From Skermanella aerolata KACC 11604 (GTDB lineage Bacteria > Pseudomonadota > Alphaproteobacteria > Azospirillales > Azospirillaceae): DNA of 64,000 nt. The stretch lies in the NCBI RefSeq assembly GCF_000936425.1, contig NZ_AVFK01000013.1, forward strand, positions 121,790 to 185,789, given 5' to 3'. Below are positions 53,784 through 62,663 of the stretch, piece after piece. Positions within the stretch are counted from its first letter, which is position 1; each line of letters begins with the position of its first letter. The translations under genes and the position numbers were made by a program. The notes beneath the pieces were generated by a model. That model did not search any database and was not told the DNA's origin. It saw nothing but the letters and a program-made list of their open reading frames with translations.

Positions 53784-53817
53784 ACAAGGCTCCGCCCATT
53801 TGGAGGCGGAGCCTTGT
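53784..53817. terminator. Bidirectional terminator hairpin
   Basis: ACAAGGCTCCGCC and GGCGGAGCCTTGT form perfect 13-bp arms around an 8-base loop, between the SRPBCC gene (plus) and the convergent SDR gene (minus). Confidence 0.75.
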
Positions 53818-53850
53818 CAACTCCCTACACAGCGTCGAAGCCGGTAGACC

Positions 53851-54723
53851 TCAAAGCATCGGCCGTCCGCCGGTCACCGGAATGATCGCGCCGGTGATGT
53901 AGCTCGATTCAGGCGATGCAAGCATTACGTAAGCCGCCGCCAGTTCGGCAGGCTGCCCGGCACGTCCAAGCGGGGTGTTCTCGCCGAAGCTCTCGACCTT
54001 CTCGTTCGGCATGGTCGACGGGATCAAAGGCGTCCAGATCGGCCCGGGCGCCACGGCGTTGACCCGGATGCCTTTTTCCGCGACCAGCCCGGCCAGCCCA
54101 GCGGTGAAGTTCGCAATGGCGCCCTTGGTGGTGGCATAGGCCAGCAGGTTGGGGGAGGGGTTCTTCGCGTTGATCGACGTGGTGTTAATGATGGAGCTGC
54201 CGGGCTTCATCAGCGGGATGGCGGCCTTGCACAGATAGAACTGACTGTAGATATTGGTGCGGAACGTGACGTCCCACTCCTCGGAACTAATGTCCTCGAT
54301 GCTCTCGAAGGTCGCCTGATGGGCGGCATTGTTGACGAGGATGTCCAGCTTGCCGAAGCGGTCGATCGCCTCCTGGATGAGTTCCTTGCAGTGGGATTCC
54401 TCCTTGATGTCACCGGACACGACCACGGCCTTGCGTCCGGCTTGCTCGACCCAGCGGGCCGTTTCGCGGGCATCGTCGTGTTCGTTGTAGTAGGATATCA
54501 GGACGTCGGCACCCTCGCGTGCGAACGCGATGGCCACGGCGCGGCCGATGCCGGAATCTGCACCGGTGATGATGGCGGCGCGTCCCTCCAGCCTGCCGCT
54601 GCCCTTGTAGCTTTCCTCGCCGTGGTCGGGAGTGGGCGTCATTTCGGCGGTCGAACCCGGCATGTCCTGCTGCTGCTTCGGCTGCGGCGGCTGGGGGGCG
54701 TCGTTCTTCGAGTCGGTTACCAT
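53851..54723 (-). CDS. SDR-family oxidoreductase with proline/glutamine-rich N-terminus
   Basis: A 290-residue SDR of the group that includes Bacillus general stress proteins (YhdF/YghA-like). A 45-residue polar, Pro/Gln-rich N-terminus precedes the nucleotide-binding TGADSGIGRA. NNAA, catalytic S in NTTSIN and YATTKGA complete the active-site set. The mature C-terminus is SYITGAIIPVTGG. The surroundings (sigma factor, ExoD, lactonase) also suggest a stress role. The substrate is unknown. Confidence 0.86.
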   Translation of the reverse strand: MVTDSKNDAPQPPQPKQQQDMPGSTAEMTPTPDHGEESYKGSGRLEGRAAIITGADSGIGRAVAIAFAREGADVLISYYNEHDDARETARWVEQAGRKAVVVSGDIKEESHCKELIQEAIDRFGKLDILVNNAAHQATFESIEDISSEEWDVTFRTNIYSQFYLCKAAIPLMKPGSSIINTTSINAKNPSPNLLAYATTKGAIANFTAGLAGLVAEKGIRVNAVAPGPIWTPLIPSTMPNEKVESFGENTPLGRAGQPAELAAAYVMLASPESSYITGAIIPVTGGRPML

Positions 54724-54899
54724 ATCGATCTCCAGTGCGGGTTCTCGTCGCCAGCGATAAGGCGTTCGGGACCGTTGGCGTCGTCCCGATCGGCGGGAAA
54801 CCTCCGGGAGACGACGCTGAACGGCCCGCACGCTGGCCTGTGTGTCGCAACAGGTCCCGCAAGAGTCGGTTCCGTGAGATCGGACCGTCGTCCGCGCTC

Positions 54900-56153
54900 T
54901 CAGGTCCTCGTCGAGAAGACGATCGCCACGGGTGTCACCGAGCGCGTCACACGGCCGGTCGGAACGAGCTTCCCCGTAGCCTGATCGACCCGGAACTGGA
55001 CGATGGTGTCTCCCTTCTGGTTGGCGGCATAGAGCCATGCGCCGCTCGGATCGATCGCGAAGTTCCGCGGAAAGTCGATGCCCGAGGTGGTATGGCCGAT
55101 CGGCGACAGCATGCCGTTTGCCGGATCGATCCGGAACCCGGCAATGCTGTTGTGCCCCCGGTTGGAGGCATAGAGGAATTTGCCAGAAGGATGGATCGCG
55201 ATTTCAGCGGTACTCTGGGGACCGGCATACCCCGCCGGCTCCGTCGACACGGTCTGTAACTGCCCTCCCAACTGGCCCGAGGACTGATCGTATTCAAGCG
55301 CGGTGACCGTCGCATTCAATTCGTTGACGACATAGAGGATACGGCCGTTGTCGTGGAACACGACATGGCGCGGCCCGGCACCGGGCGCCATCGACGCTTC
55401 GCTGACCAGTTGCAGGTTGCCGCCGTCTAGCCGGAGGATCTGGACCTTGTCGACGCCGAGGTCGGCCGTGGCGATGAACCGCTTGCCCTTGTCGAAGACG
55501 ACGACATGCGGATGCGGGCCTTCCTGCCGTTCCGCGTTCGGTCCGCTGCCCTTGTTGGCGAAGCTGCCGGCAACGGTTCCCAGCCGGCCATCCGGCGTGA
55601 TCGGCAGGGTCACGAAGTTGCCGCCCATATAGTTGGCGACGATCAGATACTTGCCCGTCGGATCGACGGTCAGATGTCCGGGAATAGTGCCCATGACCGG
55701 TTGCCGGTTGAGCAGCGACAGAATCCCGGTTTCCGGGTTGATCGAGTACGCCTCCGCCGATCCCGTCTTTTGGCCTTGGTAGTCATCGATTTCGTTGATG
55801 ACGTAGAGAAAGCGCTGGGTCGGATCGAGCGCCACGAACGACGGATTGGCGCTTGGAACCTGCTGGATCAGCATGAACTCGCCCGACCGGGGATCGACGC
55901 GGAACACCGACAGCCCGACCGGATTGTCGTTCCCGCCGCCCGGCGGATCCTTGGTATAGGATCCCACATACGCGAAGCGCGCGGGGGTTTCCGCAAGCGC
56001 GGTTCCTGGAACGCCGATACCGGACAAGGCAAGCATCACGCCGGCGGTGCCAAGCGCGCCTGCCGCCAGGAACTGGCGGCGGTCGATCGAAGTTTCGGGC
56101 CGAGTTTCCGATCCACCCCGGCGACGCAATTCAAACGGATCATCGTCTGACAT
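54900..56153 (-). CDS. Tat-exported lactonase-family seven-bladed beta-propeller
   Basis: A 417-residue protein. The N-terminus carries a twin-arginine signal (IDRRQFLAAGALGTAGVMLAL), so the folded protein is exported. The mature part is a 7-bladed propeller of the 6-phosphogluconolactonase (Pgl/YbhE-like) type with repeats such as PSFVALDPTQRFLYVINEI, PGHLTVDPTGKYLIVANYMGG and GPRHVVFHDNGRILYVVNEL. Export makes a cytoplasmic pentose-phosphate role unlikely; it may act on periplasmic lactones or simply bind ligand. GGGGGAGGA precedes the start codon. Confidence 0.86.
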   Translation of the reverse strand: MSDDDPFELRRRGGSETRPETSIDRRQFLAAGALGTAGVMLALSGIGVPGTALAETPARFAYVGSYTKDPPGGGNDNPVGLSVFRVDPRSGEFMLIQQVPSANPSFVALDPTQRFLYVINEIDDYQGQKTGSAEAYSINPETGILSLLNRQPVMGTIPGHLTVDPTGKYLIVANYMGGNFVTLPITPDGRLGTVAGSFANKGSGPNAERQEGPHPHVVVFDKGKRFIATADLGVDKVQILRLDGGNLQLVSEASMAPGAGPRHVVFHDNGRILYVVNELNATVTALEYDQSSGQLGGQLQTVSTEPAGYAGPQSTAEIAIHPSGKFLYASNRGHNSIAGFRIDPANGMLSPIGHTTSGIDFPRNFAIDPSGAWLYAANQKGDTIVQFRVDQATGKLVPTGRVTRSVTPVAIVFSTRT

Positions 56154-56480
56154 CTATAATCCTCCCCCTGTGGCGACAGCATGAAAAACCGCTCCGCTCA
56201 TTGTTGCTCCAGCAACTATAGACTGCCCAGTACAGCGACGCCGAGGGGGAAAATTCGGGCATGATGTATCTCTTATTCAGTTCCAATCCCACAGCCGAGA
56301 GATTGCCGAAGTAATTTTCCATAAGATAGATTATGCGTTTCTTTGACCGGTCGGGGGCACACTCCCCAGCTCTCCGCCCCACCCTTCCTAAAGTGGCTTG
56401 CAGGAAGCACAGTTGCACTCACCTTGAACGAGCGAAAGCAGCGTGGCGGTTCGGACGACAGCGCATCTGGATCTTGCATC
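56154..56480. promoter_or_regulatory. 327-base intergenic region
   Basis: This region lies between the lactonase-type gene start and the ExoD-like gene end, both minus. It should hold the promoter of the lactonase-type gene. I see moderately AT-rich tracts around 56270-56340 and a small dyad GTTGCTCCAGCAAC near 56203-56216. Open frames here have poor codon bias and are not supported. Confidence 0.4.
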
Positions 56481-57086
56481 TCATAACGCAAGGCCGATCG
56501 CACCGAACAGACCAAAGATCAGGGCGAACAGCAGCACGGCCGCAAGGACCCCGAGACCATGGCCGACCAGCACGCAAACACCGTCCCGTCCCAGCAGCCC
56601 CAGTGCCAGAACCACGATCGCGGCTCCGGGAAAGGCGTTTCCGAACGGTACCGGAAACGCCAGTATCACTCCCTGAGCGATGATCATGAGACCCGCTGCC
56701 GTCGCTCCCGCTCCGGTGCTGAAACGTACCATTCGCGGGCGCATGCGCTTCTCGGTCCGGCGCAGAAGCGGAATGGTCCGCCGGAGCACCGCATCGAGAA
56801 ATGCCCGCGGCAGCCGCCGCGTCGCGATGAAGGAAGGAAGAACGACATCGCCGCCGTGGATCATCATTCGGGCGACGATCAGCGCCACGGCACTGCCAAG
56901 AACAAGACCGACCGGCAATCCGGGGGAGGGTACGAGCGCCAGCAGTCCGAAAAACAGGACCGTGACCATCGTGGCACCGCTGCCGAAATGCGCCATGGCT
57001 TGGCCCACGGTCGGCCCGTCGACCCCCGCCAGCCGGCGGATGCCGATCAGTTGGCGGGCCAACGATCCCGTGATCAAGCTGCTCAT
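56481..57086 (-). CDS. exoD: Exopolysaccharide synthesis protein ExoD
   Basis: A 201-residue membrane protein of the ExoD family, with the typical N-terminal segment (GPTVGQAMAHFGSGATMVTVLFFGLLALVPSPGLPVG) and four or five hydrophobic helices. ExoD is needed for exopolysaccharide production and alkali tolerance in rhizobia; its biochemical role is unclear. GGGGGAG precedes the ATG. It lies 60 bases after the DUF1127-like gene on the same strand. Confidence 0.85.
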   Translation of the reverse strand: MSSLITGSLARQLIGIRRLAGVDGPTVGQAMAHFGSGATMVTVLFFGLLALVPSPGLPVGLVLGSAVALIVARMMIHGGDVVLPSFIATRRLPRAFLDAVLRRTIPLLRRTEKRMRPRMVRFSTGAGATAAGLMIIAQGVILAFPVPFGNAFPGAAIVVLALGLLGRDGVCVLVGHGLGVLAAVLLFALIFGLFGAIGLAL

Positions 57087-57146
57087 CCCGAACTCCCCCG
57101 TAAAGCATCGTGCTCCGTCATCGCCCCTAGGCCTTGCCGGAACCGT

Positions 57147-57515
57147 TCAGGCTGCTTCGGCCCGCTTCCGGGATGCGTCGGCAAAGGCATCTTCGGCGGC
57201 CGTCTCGTGCAGCGGCGGCAACCAGGCCAGGGACGGCAGGGACTGGCTGCTCCAAGTCACCATGGCGTGATTGCGAACGAGGCGGTGGACATCCTCGATC
57301 AGCCACGCGCGCCTGCACCCGATCAGGTCGAGCTGGCGATCCGACAACTGCTCGAGTGCCGCATGGATCTTCCAGACGTCGCGGTCGAAGCGCCAGTCAC
57401 AGTAACGCTCCACCGCCGCCTCCTTCAGCCTTAGCCACCAGGCGCCGGCACGTCGCACCGGGTTCGCCGGAGTGGACTGGGAATGCTCCGGCTGGAAATC
57501 AAAGATCGACACCAT
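57147..57515 (-). CDS. DUF1127-like small protein
   Basis: A 122-residue protein whose middle part (KIHAALEQLSDRQLDLIGCRRAWLIEDVHRLV in outline, with LSDRQL-DIG-like spacing) resembles DUF1127/YjiS proteins. It is longer than the usual 45-75 residues at both ends. Small DUF1127 proteins in alphaproteobacteria have been linked to stress, phosphate and RNA regulation. AGGAG lies ahead of the ATG. Divergent from the ECF sigma gene. Confidence 0.68.
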   Translation of the reverse strand: MVSIFDFQPEHSQSTPANPVRRAGAWWLRLKEAAVERYCDWRFDRDVWKIHAALEQLSDRQLDLIGCRRAWLIEDVHRLVRNHAMVTWSSQSLPSLAWLPPLHETAAEDAFADASRKRAEAA

Positions 57516-57715
57516 GGCAAGCTCCTTTGGTTCCTGTCAGAAGTTGCCAACAAACGCCGGATCCCACTCTTTCATTCATGGACAAGCAAAAAAAATCGCG
57601 GATGCGCTCGCTGGCAAGCAGTCTGCCGCTCTTTGTCGAGAATCGATGACAGGTCGCGGATGAAGACGAAGTTTCGCGCGTTCTTTGGCCAAGCTTGGGT
57701 CACAGGAGATCGTGC
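57516..57715. promoter_or_regulatory. Divergent gap between DUF1127-like and ECF sigma genes
   Basis: About 200 bases with two opposite promoters expected. It includes an AT-richer stretch near 57580-57600. No clear GGAAC...GTT (EcfG-type) pair could be fixed with confidence. Confidence 0.35.
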
Positions 57716-58231
57716 ATGCCTCGTCAATCCGTCGTCGATACACTTCCCGAGCACATTGTCAGCCTGCGCCGCTTCGCCCTGGTCTTGACGCGCAACCGCG
57801 ATGACGCGGAGGATCTCGTGCAGGAAACTTTGACCCGCGCGATCGCCGCCGTCGACAGCTTCCAGCCTGGCACAGACCTGCGGGTCTGGCTGTTCCGGAT
57901 CATGAGCAACACCCATGTCAGCACGCTGCGCAAGCGGCAGGTGCGTGACGCGGCCCGAGCCAGCCTGCCCGATCCGGTGATCGAGGCGACGCAGTCGATG
58001 CATGTCGAGATCCGGCAGTTGCTCGCTGCCCTCGACGAACTTCCCGATTCCCAGCGCGAAGCCATCGTCCTGATGGCGCTCGAGGATATGAAGTACAAGG
58101 ACGCCGCACAGGTACTCGACGTTCCGCTTGGTACCTTCATGTCACGTATCGCGCGTGGCCGCGAAGCGCTGCGCCGCGCCATGGAGGGAGTAAAAAGTGT
58201 CAGGCTCCGGATAGTTGGAGGCAGCAAATGA
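57716..58231 (+). CDS. ECF-type RNA polymerase sigma factor
   Basis: A 171-residue sigma-70 family ECF factor. Region 2 spans about 15-75 (LRRFALVLTRNRDDAEDLVQETLTRAI) and region 4 about 105-160 (LPDSQREAIVLMALEDMKYKDAAQVLDVPLGTFMSRIARGREAL). The length and motif spelling fit alphaproteobacterial stress ECFs. CAGGAG stands before the ATG. Its stop overlaps the anti-sigma start (ATGA). Confidence 0.92.
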   Translation: MPRQSVVDTLPEHIVSLRRFALVLTRNRDDAEDLVQETLTRAIAAVDSFQPGTDLRVWLFRIMSNTHVSTLRKRQVRDAARASLPDPVIEATQSMHVEIRQLLAALDELPDSQREAIVLMALEDMKYKDAAQVLDVPLGTFMSRIARGREALRRAMEGVKSVRLRIVGGSK

Positions 58232-59025
58232 AGCCCGCAGTCAGCGAAACCAACCTGAACGCCTACCTTGACGGCCAGCTACCGCCCGACCAGACGACCA
58301 ATCTGGAGGCACGGTTCGCCGAGGACGCGGAGGCGAGCAACCGCCTCGACGTCATGACCGAACAGAAGAAAATGCTGCGCGCGGCGCTCATGGCAATGCC
58401 GGCCAGCGAGGGATCGCCGAAGACACTCGACCTGGAACAGCGGCTCGCCAGCCGTCTTCGGCAGCGGGAGCGTATTTCCTCAGGAACCTGGGCGGCAGGC
58501 AGTTGGCTGCGCAAGGTAGCCGCCGCAGTCCTCCTCGTCGCCGCCGGCTGGGGTGGTCACATGACCTATGCCGACCTGTCTCACCCGCTGCCGGAGTATG
58601 TGGCGGAAGCGGCCGGTGCGCATCTGGTGTTCGCCGACAACCCGCTGCGTCCGGCGGACGTCGATCCGACGCAGCCTCTTCAGATGGCGTCGTGGCTGTC
58701 GAGCCGGCTGGGAAAATCGATCACGGTGCCGTCCCTGGAGCCGCTGAACATTTCGTTCATCAGCGCCCGCCTGCTCGGCACCAAGGAAGGGCCGCTCGCC
58801 CAGGTCGTTTACGAGGATCAGGACAGGCATCGCATGACGCTGTCGATCGCGCCGCACAGCTATCAGGGAAATACCGGCATCATCCATGCCGAGCGCGACG
58901 GCGTCAACCTCGCCTACTGGAGCGATGCCGAGCTCAGCTACGTTCTGGCGGCAAAGACGACTGCCGCCCAGATCGAGGTGATCGCGGCGGAAATCGTGAA
59001 CGCCGGACAGGATGCTGCGAAATGA
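58228..59025 (+). CDS. Membrane-anchored anti-sigma factor
   Basis: A 265-residue protein with an N-terminal helical anti-sigma domain (ETNLNAYLDGQLPPDQTTNLEARFAED), one membrane helix near 95-110 (LRKVAAAVLLVAAGWGGHM) and a periplasmic domain. The zinc-binding HxxxCxxC of ZAS anti-sigma factors is absent, so redox sensing through Zn release is unlikely. It is coupled to the sigma gene by a four-base overlap, the usual arrangement for a cognate pair. Confidence 0.86.
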   Translation: MKPAVSETNLNAYLDGQLPPDQTTNLEARFAEDAEASNRLDVMTEQKKMLRAALMAMPASEGSPKTLDLEQRLASRLRQRERISSGTWAAGSWLRKVAAAVLLVAAGWGGHMTYADLSHPLPEYVAEAAGAHLVFADNPLRPADVDPTQPLQMASWLSSRLGKSITVPSLEPLNISFISARLLGTKEGPLAQVVYEDQDRHRMTLSIAPHSYQGNTGIIHAERDGVNLAYWSDAELSYVLAAKTTAAQIEVIAAEIVNAGQDAAK

Positions 59026-59076
59026 ACAGGATATCGCGCTGAGGGCTGCCATTCCCTTGTAAAGGATATGTGGATC

Positions 59077-59568
59077 ATGGATACCCCGCCGACGGCTTTT
59101 CGTACCTTGTCTATCCGAATCGGTGCAGTACTGGGGTTGCTCGCCATGACCGTGGGTTTTGTCGGCGGCTACGCGGTTGCACGCCGCGAAGCCCCGGAAA
59201 CGACACGCATCGTCGCGACCGCGTGCGGGGTTGCACCGGCGGAAGCTCCCTTTGCCCTGCCGATCGGAGCGATCGGCGAGCACGCGCCGCATCTGCCGCT
59301 GATGGTCGGTCCGATCAACATCGATGGCCGCACCACCGTGCTCCTTCGGTTCGATCCATCCCTGGATGGAACGGACGATACGGTCATCAGGCTGGGCAAC
59401 GTCCTGCATCTGCCGAGAACCATCGGCGACCGTCCTTCGCCACCGACGGAGATCCGGTTGAACTGCCGCAACGGCACGCTGGCTGCCGTGCAATACCATC
59501 TGGATGACTCGGCCTCCAGCTTCACGGTGGTTCACCACACCGATGACTTTCCGGCATCGGGTTCCTGA
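59077..59568 (+). CDS. Hypothetical single-helix secreted or membrane-anchored protein
   Basis: A 163-residue protein with an N-terminal hydrophobic helix (IGAVLGLLAMTVGFVGGYAV) and a polar, beta-rich remainder containing two cysteines. No known family. I use the second ATG (59077), since the first (59068) directly abuts the AAAGGA site. It follows the anti-sigma gene by 51 bases, so it may belong to the same stress regulon. Confidence 0.62.
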   Translation: MDTPPTAFRTLSIRIGAVLGLLAMTVGFVGGYAVARREAPETTRIVATACGVAPAEAPFALPIGAIGEHAPHLPLMVGPINIDGRTTVLLRFDPSLDGTDDTVIRLGNVLHLPRTIGDRPSPPTEIRLNCRNGTLAAVQYHLDDSASSFTVVHHTDDFPASGS

Positions 59569-59667
59569 CGATTACATTGCAGACAAAAAATAAAACAGTG
59601 TTTCTGGACGAAACATCGACATGCCGCGTTCTTACGATGACTTCATCAGCAAAGTAAGGAGGCGGTA

Positions 59668-59886
59668 ATGTCAAGTACTCCTGCATCAGAATACAGATTT
59701 GCATTAGATGCGACACCGTCGATTACGACAGAGCCGGCCGGTGTCGGCTCCCGCCAGAAGCGGTTGGGCTGGTTCAGCAAACAGTTCTGGCTGAAGCCGC
59801 GGGCGTGCAGCCCGATGATCCTGCCACCGGCGAAACGCGGGGCTTTACTCGGGATGACGGTCCGCCTCTTCCGACCGAAATCCTGA
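59668..59886 (+). CDS. Possible small or frameshifted gene
   Basis: A 72-codon frame with a very strong ribosome site (AAGGAGG, five bases before ATG). The first 25 residues look natural, but the rest (CSPMILPPAKRGALLG) looks like a wrong frame. In the +1 or +2 frame the same DNA reads AEAAGVQPDDPATGETRGFT, which has better composition. It is either a very small real protein or a degraded gene with a frameshift near 59750. No family is recognised. Confidence 0.33.
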   Translation: MSSTPASEYRFALDATPSITTEPAGVGSRQKRLGWFSKQFWLKPRACSPMILPPAKRGALLGMTVRLFRPKS

Positions 59887-59974
59887 CGCGCATCACTGCG
59901 TCGGATCCGGGACAAGCCAGCCCCAGCCACCCTCCCCCGAACCCGAATTTGTCAACACAACCTTGGAGGTCACG

Positions 59975-60361
59975 ATGACTGGTAGAATGCTCGACCGCTC
60001 CTTGCTCACCGGCCGGTCGCCCGATGACATCTTGGCGCTGGTGGCCGGTGTCGCGCTGTTCTTCTCGCCGCTCCTGCTCGGCTTCGGTGACAGCGGTACC
60101 GCCGCCTGGATCGCTCCCGTACTCGGCCCCGTAATCGTCGCGGTGGCGGTCAAGTTGCTGATCGCTCCGGCCGACTGGGGTAAATGGGCCTACCTCGCGC
60201 TCGGCCTTCTCACATCAGCGGCTCCCTGGATCCTGGACTTCGGCGCGACCGCAACAGCCATGTGGACCCACGTCATCCTCGGAGTCGCCGTAGCCGCCGC
60301 CGGCATCCGGCGTCTTTTCGTTCCCTCGCATCCGGTAGGGCCAGACCCGCACGCCACCTGA
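59975..60361 (+). CDS. SPW-repeat membrane protein
   Basis: A 128-residue membrane protein with four helices in two similar halves, each with the SPW-type motif (VALFFSPLLLGFGD; TSAAPWILDFGA). Small SPW-repeat proteins are frequent in stress and envelope contexts but lack a known activity. TTGGAGGT lies six bases before the ATG. A strong terminator hairpin follows at 60367. Confidence 0.83.
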   Translation: MTGRMLDRSLLTGRSPDDILALVAGVALFFSPLLLGFGDSGTAAWIAPVLGPVIVAVAVKLLIAPADWGKWAYLALGLLTSAAPWILDFGATATAMWTHVILGVAVAAAGIRRLFVPSHPVGPDPHAT

Positions 60362-60366
60362 GCCAG

Positions 60367-60403
60367 TTCCAGGAGACAGGCCTTCACGGTCTGTCTCCTG
60401 GAA
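60367..60403. terminator. Terminator hairpin after SPW gene
   Basis: TTCCAGGAGACAG and CTGTCTCCTGGAA form perfect 13-bp arms around an 11-base loop, six bases after the SPW-repeat stop. Confidence 0.72.
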
Positions 60404-60454
60404 GTTGCCTATCCCAATGCCAAGGCATGCAAACGGAAAACGGATCCCATCACC

Positions 60455-61429
60455 ATGTTCAGTGGCCTGTCCCGTTCCTCGCCGCGCCGGTGGACCCGCG
60501 CCCTGCTCGGAACCCGCTGGCAACAGGGGCTGCGTCGCGGCCTGCTGCTCACCGCTGCTCTCGCTACCGCCTATGTCGGCATCGGCAGCTTCGCCTACCA
60601 CCGGATCGACGACGACACCGGCTTCATCGCTCCCGCGCCGACCGCCGGCGGAAGCTACACGATCGACATGGCGATGGCCCTGATCGAGCGGGAAGTCGTG
60701 CTTCACGAGTGGCAGCCGAACGATCCGTGGTTCACGCCGGACGGGCTGCTCGACAACACGCCGAACTTCCAGCAGGGCATCATCAGCGCCATCGGCCGGC
60801 TGTCGTTCGAGATGCTCGACCAGCTCGGCCGCTCGCGCGGATCGTCCCAGGCCGATCCCGACCTGGAGCGAGCCGCCGGCCTGCTTCAGTTCCCCGGCAA
60901 CATCTGGATCTTCGACTTCAGCAAGTCGACCATGCCGACCATTCCCAGCGAGGACCAGTACCGCGCCGCCCTGAACGCGCTGATGTCCTACAATACCCGG
61001 CTGGCGGCCGGCGAGGCGGTGTTCGACCGCCGGGCCGATAGCCTCGCCGCGACGGTTCTCCGCGTCGCCGCCGATCTCGGCTCCCAGTCGGCGCAGATCG
61101 ACGCCCATCTCGAGCAATCCAGCGGCTTCATTCTCAACCAGTCGTCCGACGACCTGTTCTACCAGACCAAAGGCAAGCTTTATGCCTACTACCTGCTGCT
61201 CCGCGAGATCGGCCACGATTTCGAACGCGTCATCCAGGAGCGCAACCTTCAGGCCGTCTGGGGGCAGGCCATGGTCGGCCTGCGCGAGGCGGCGGAACTC
61301 CAGCCCACGGTCGTCCTCGACGCGCCGCCCGACAGCCGCCTGTTCGCCAGCCATCTCGGCAGCCAGGGCTTTTATCTTCTGCGTGCCCTGGTACAGCTCA
61401 ACGAAGTCGCCAAGGTCCTGGCCGTCTAG
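60455..61429 (+). CDS. DUF2333-family membrane-anchored protein
   Basis: A 324-residue protein with one membrane helix near 29-47 (GLLLTAALATAYVGIGSFAY). The remainder matches the DUF2333 pattern (MAMALIEREVVLHEWQPNDPWFTPDGLLDNTPNFQ; LREAAELQPTVVLDAPPDSRLF; SQGFYLLRALVQL). The biochemical function of the family is unknown. Its stop is two bases before the next gene, so it forms a two-gene unit with the UPF0114 protein. Confidence 0.82.
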   Translation: MFSGLSRSSPRRWTRALLGTRWQQGLRRGLLLTAALATAYVGIGSFAYHRIDDDTGFIAPAPTAGGSYTIDMAMALIEREVVLHEWQPNDPWFTPDGLLDNTPNFQQGIISAIGRLSFEMLDQLGRSRGSSQADPDLERAAGLLQFPGNIWIFDFSKSTMPTIPSEDQYRAALNALMSYNTRLAAGEAVFDRRADSLAATVLRVAADLGSQSAQIDAHLEQSSGFILNQSSDDLFYQTKGKLYAYYLLLREIGHDFERVIQERNLQAVWGQAMVGLREAAELQPTVVLDAPPDSRLFASHLGSQGFYLLRALVQLNEVAKVLAV

Positions 61430-61431
61430 CA

Positions 61432-62172
61432 ATGGAACACCAGCTCATGCACCGGCCGCCGACGCTTCACGACCGGATCGATTTGGAGCCGGTGAGGCAC
61501 CGCCATGCGCCGACCCTGCCGATCCCGGTCATGGAGCCCCGCGACAGGGCCGCTCCTGTCATCGGCCGCCTGATCGGGCGCGTCATCGTGCTCAGCCGCT
61601 ATATCCTGGTCGTCTTCTATCTCGGGCTGATCGTGGCGCTCGGCATCTACGCCGCCGTCTACGCCCGGATGATCTACGCCATGGCCCTGAGCTACGACGA
61701 GATGTCCGGCGTCGAGGCGCTGGCCACCATGCTGTCGCTGATCGACTTCGCCCTGGTCGCGAGCCTGGCCGTCATGGTCATCATCAGCAACTACGAGAAC
61801 TTCGTCGGTCCGATCGTCTCCGACAGCAACATGGCGATCTCTTGGCTGGCCCATCTCGACCCTGGGGCGCTCAAGATCAAGATCGGCGCCACCATCATCA
61901 CGATCTCGTCGATCTACCTGCTCAAGGTGCTGATCGACGTCGAGCAGTACCGCAGCCAGGATCTGATGTGGAAGCTCGCCATCTTCGTCACCTTCATCCT
62001 GGCGGCCCTGGCGCTGGTGCTGATCGACCGCATCGGCGTGGTCTACCGGGACGCCACCGGCAAGAGCCGCATCGTCCACGACGCGGCCCACAGCCGCCAT
62101 CCCGACGATGATGCGCCATCCGGCCCGAAGACGTCGACCTCCCCTGCCCCGCCTCCAAAAGGTAGTCACTGA
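61432..62172 (+). CDS. UPF0114/YqhA-family membrane protein
   Basis: A 246-residue membrane protein with four helices and the UPF0114 pattern (LSRYILVVFYLGLIVALGIYA; LATMLSLIDFALVASLAVMVIISNYENFV; LKIKIGATIITISSIYLLKVLID). A 40-residue polar N-terminus and a 40-residue Pro-rich C-terminus extend the usual size. Coupled to the DUF2333 gene. Function unknown. Confidence 0.85.
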   Translation: MEHQLMHRPPTLHDRIDLEPVRHRHAPTLPIPVMEPRDRAAPVIGRLIGRVIVLSRYILVVFYLGLIVALGIYAAVYARMIYAMALSYDEMSGVEALATMLSLIDFALVASLAVMVIISNYENFVGPIVSDSNMAISWLAHLDPGALKIKIGATIITISSIYLLKVLIDVEQYRSQDLMWKLAIFVTFILAALALVLIDRIGVVYRDATGKSRIVHDAAHSRHPDDDAPSGPKTSTSPAPPPKGSH

Positions 62173-62663
62173 GAGGTTCGCCGAACATTGCATTTGACCT
62201 GCCCAAACCAGCAGCCGAGTCTTGAAATGCGAACCGATTTCCCGCTCTCCGAGGCTCGCCGGAAGGGCCAGCGACTGCCGGACTGCGCCTGATAGATGCT
62301 GGCGGTCTTCGGTCCAAAGGCCAACCTGATCACCAAGCTCGTCCTGCGCGGAGGTGGCGCCGGTCTGCTGACGCTGCGCGCCTTCGTCCGCTTCAGCTCT
62401 ATCTTCACCACGGCGCAGGCGCCGCGCGCCCACATGACTTTCCCCGTGGCGGAGGACGGGACGGCCCTGGTTTCGCGCAACTACGACACGCCGGTCAAGA
62501 ACACGGATGTGACAGTCGGCCGGCTGGAAGACCTCACCCCTGAGGTGGTTTCGGTCGCGATCGACGACTTCCTGCTGCGGGCGCTGAACGCCCGACGGAG
62601 GAGCTGCCGGTTCCGGTGCGGGAGCGGGCGCGGTGGTCATGGCGATTACGGCGGCTGTAGCCG
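62173..62663. other. Region without an intact gene
   Basis: Nothing here can be called a complete gene. A coding-like stretch in frame with an ATG at 62296 is described separately. The frame on the other strand has poor bias. The strand and composition change here, just before the terminase-like gene and the insertion sequence, which suggests an accessory boundary. Confidence 0.5.
62296..62598 (+). pseudogene. Coding-like remnant
   Basis: About 100 codons with strong third-position GC beginning MLAVFGPKANLITKLVLRG and passing through VSRNYDTPVKNTDVTVGR and VVSVAIDDFLLRALNA. A TAG directly precedes the ATG. After about 62598 the same frame becomes Cys/Arg/Gly-rich and no longer looks like protein. 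The tail of the open frame overlaps the antisense terminase-like gene. It is probably a fragment of a once longer gene. No family recognised. Confidence 0.35.

Noticed and set aside
56140..56515. Small minus-strand open frames in the gap before the lactonase-type gene
   Set aside because: No ribosome sites, poor codon bias and no similarity of composition to neighbouring genes.
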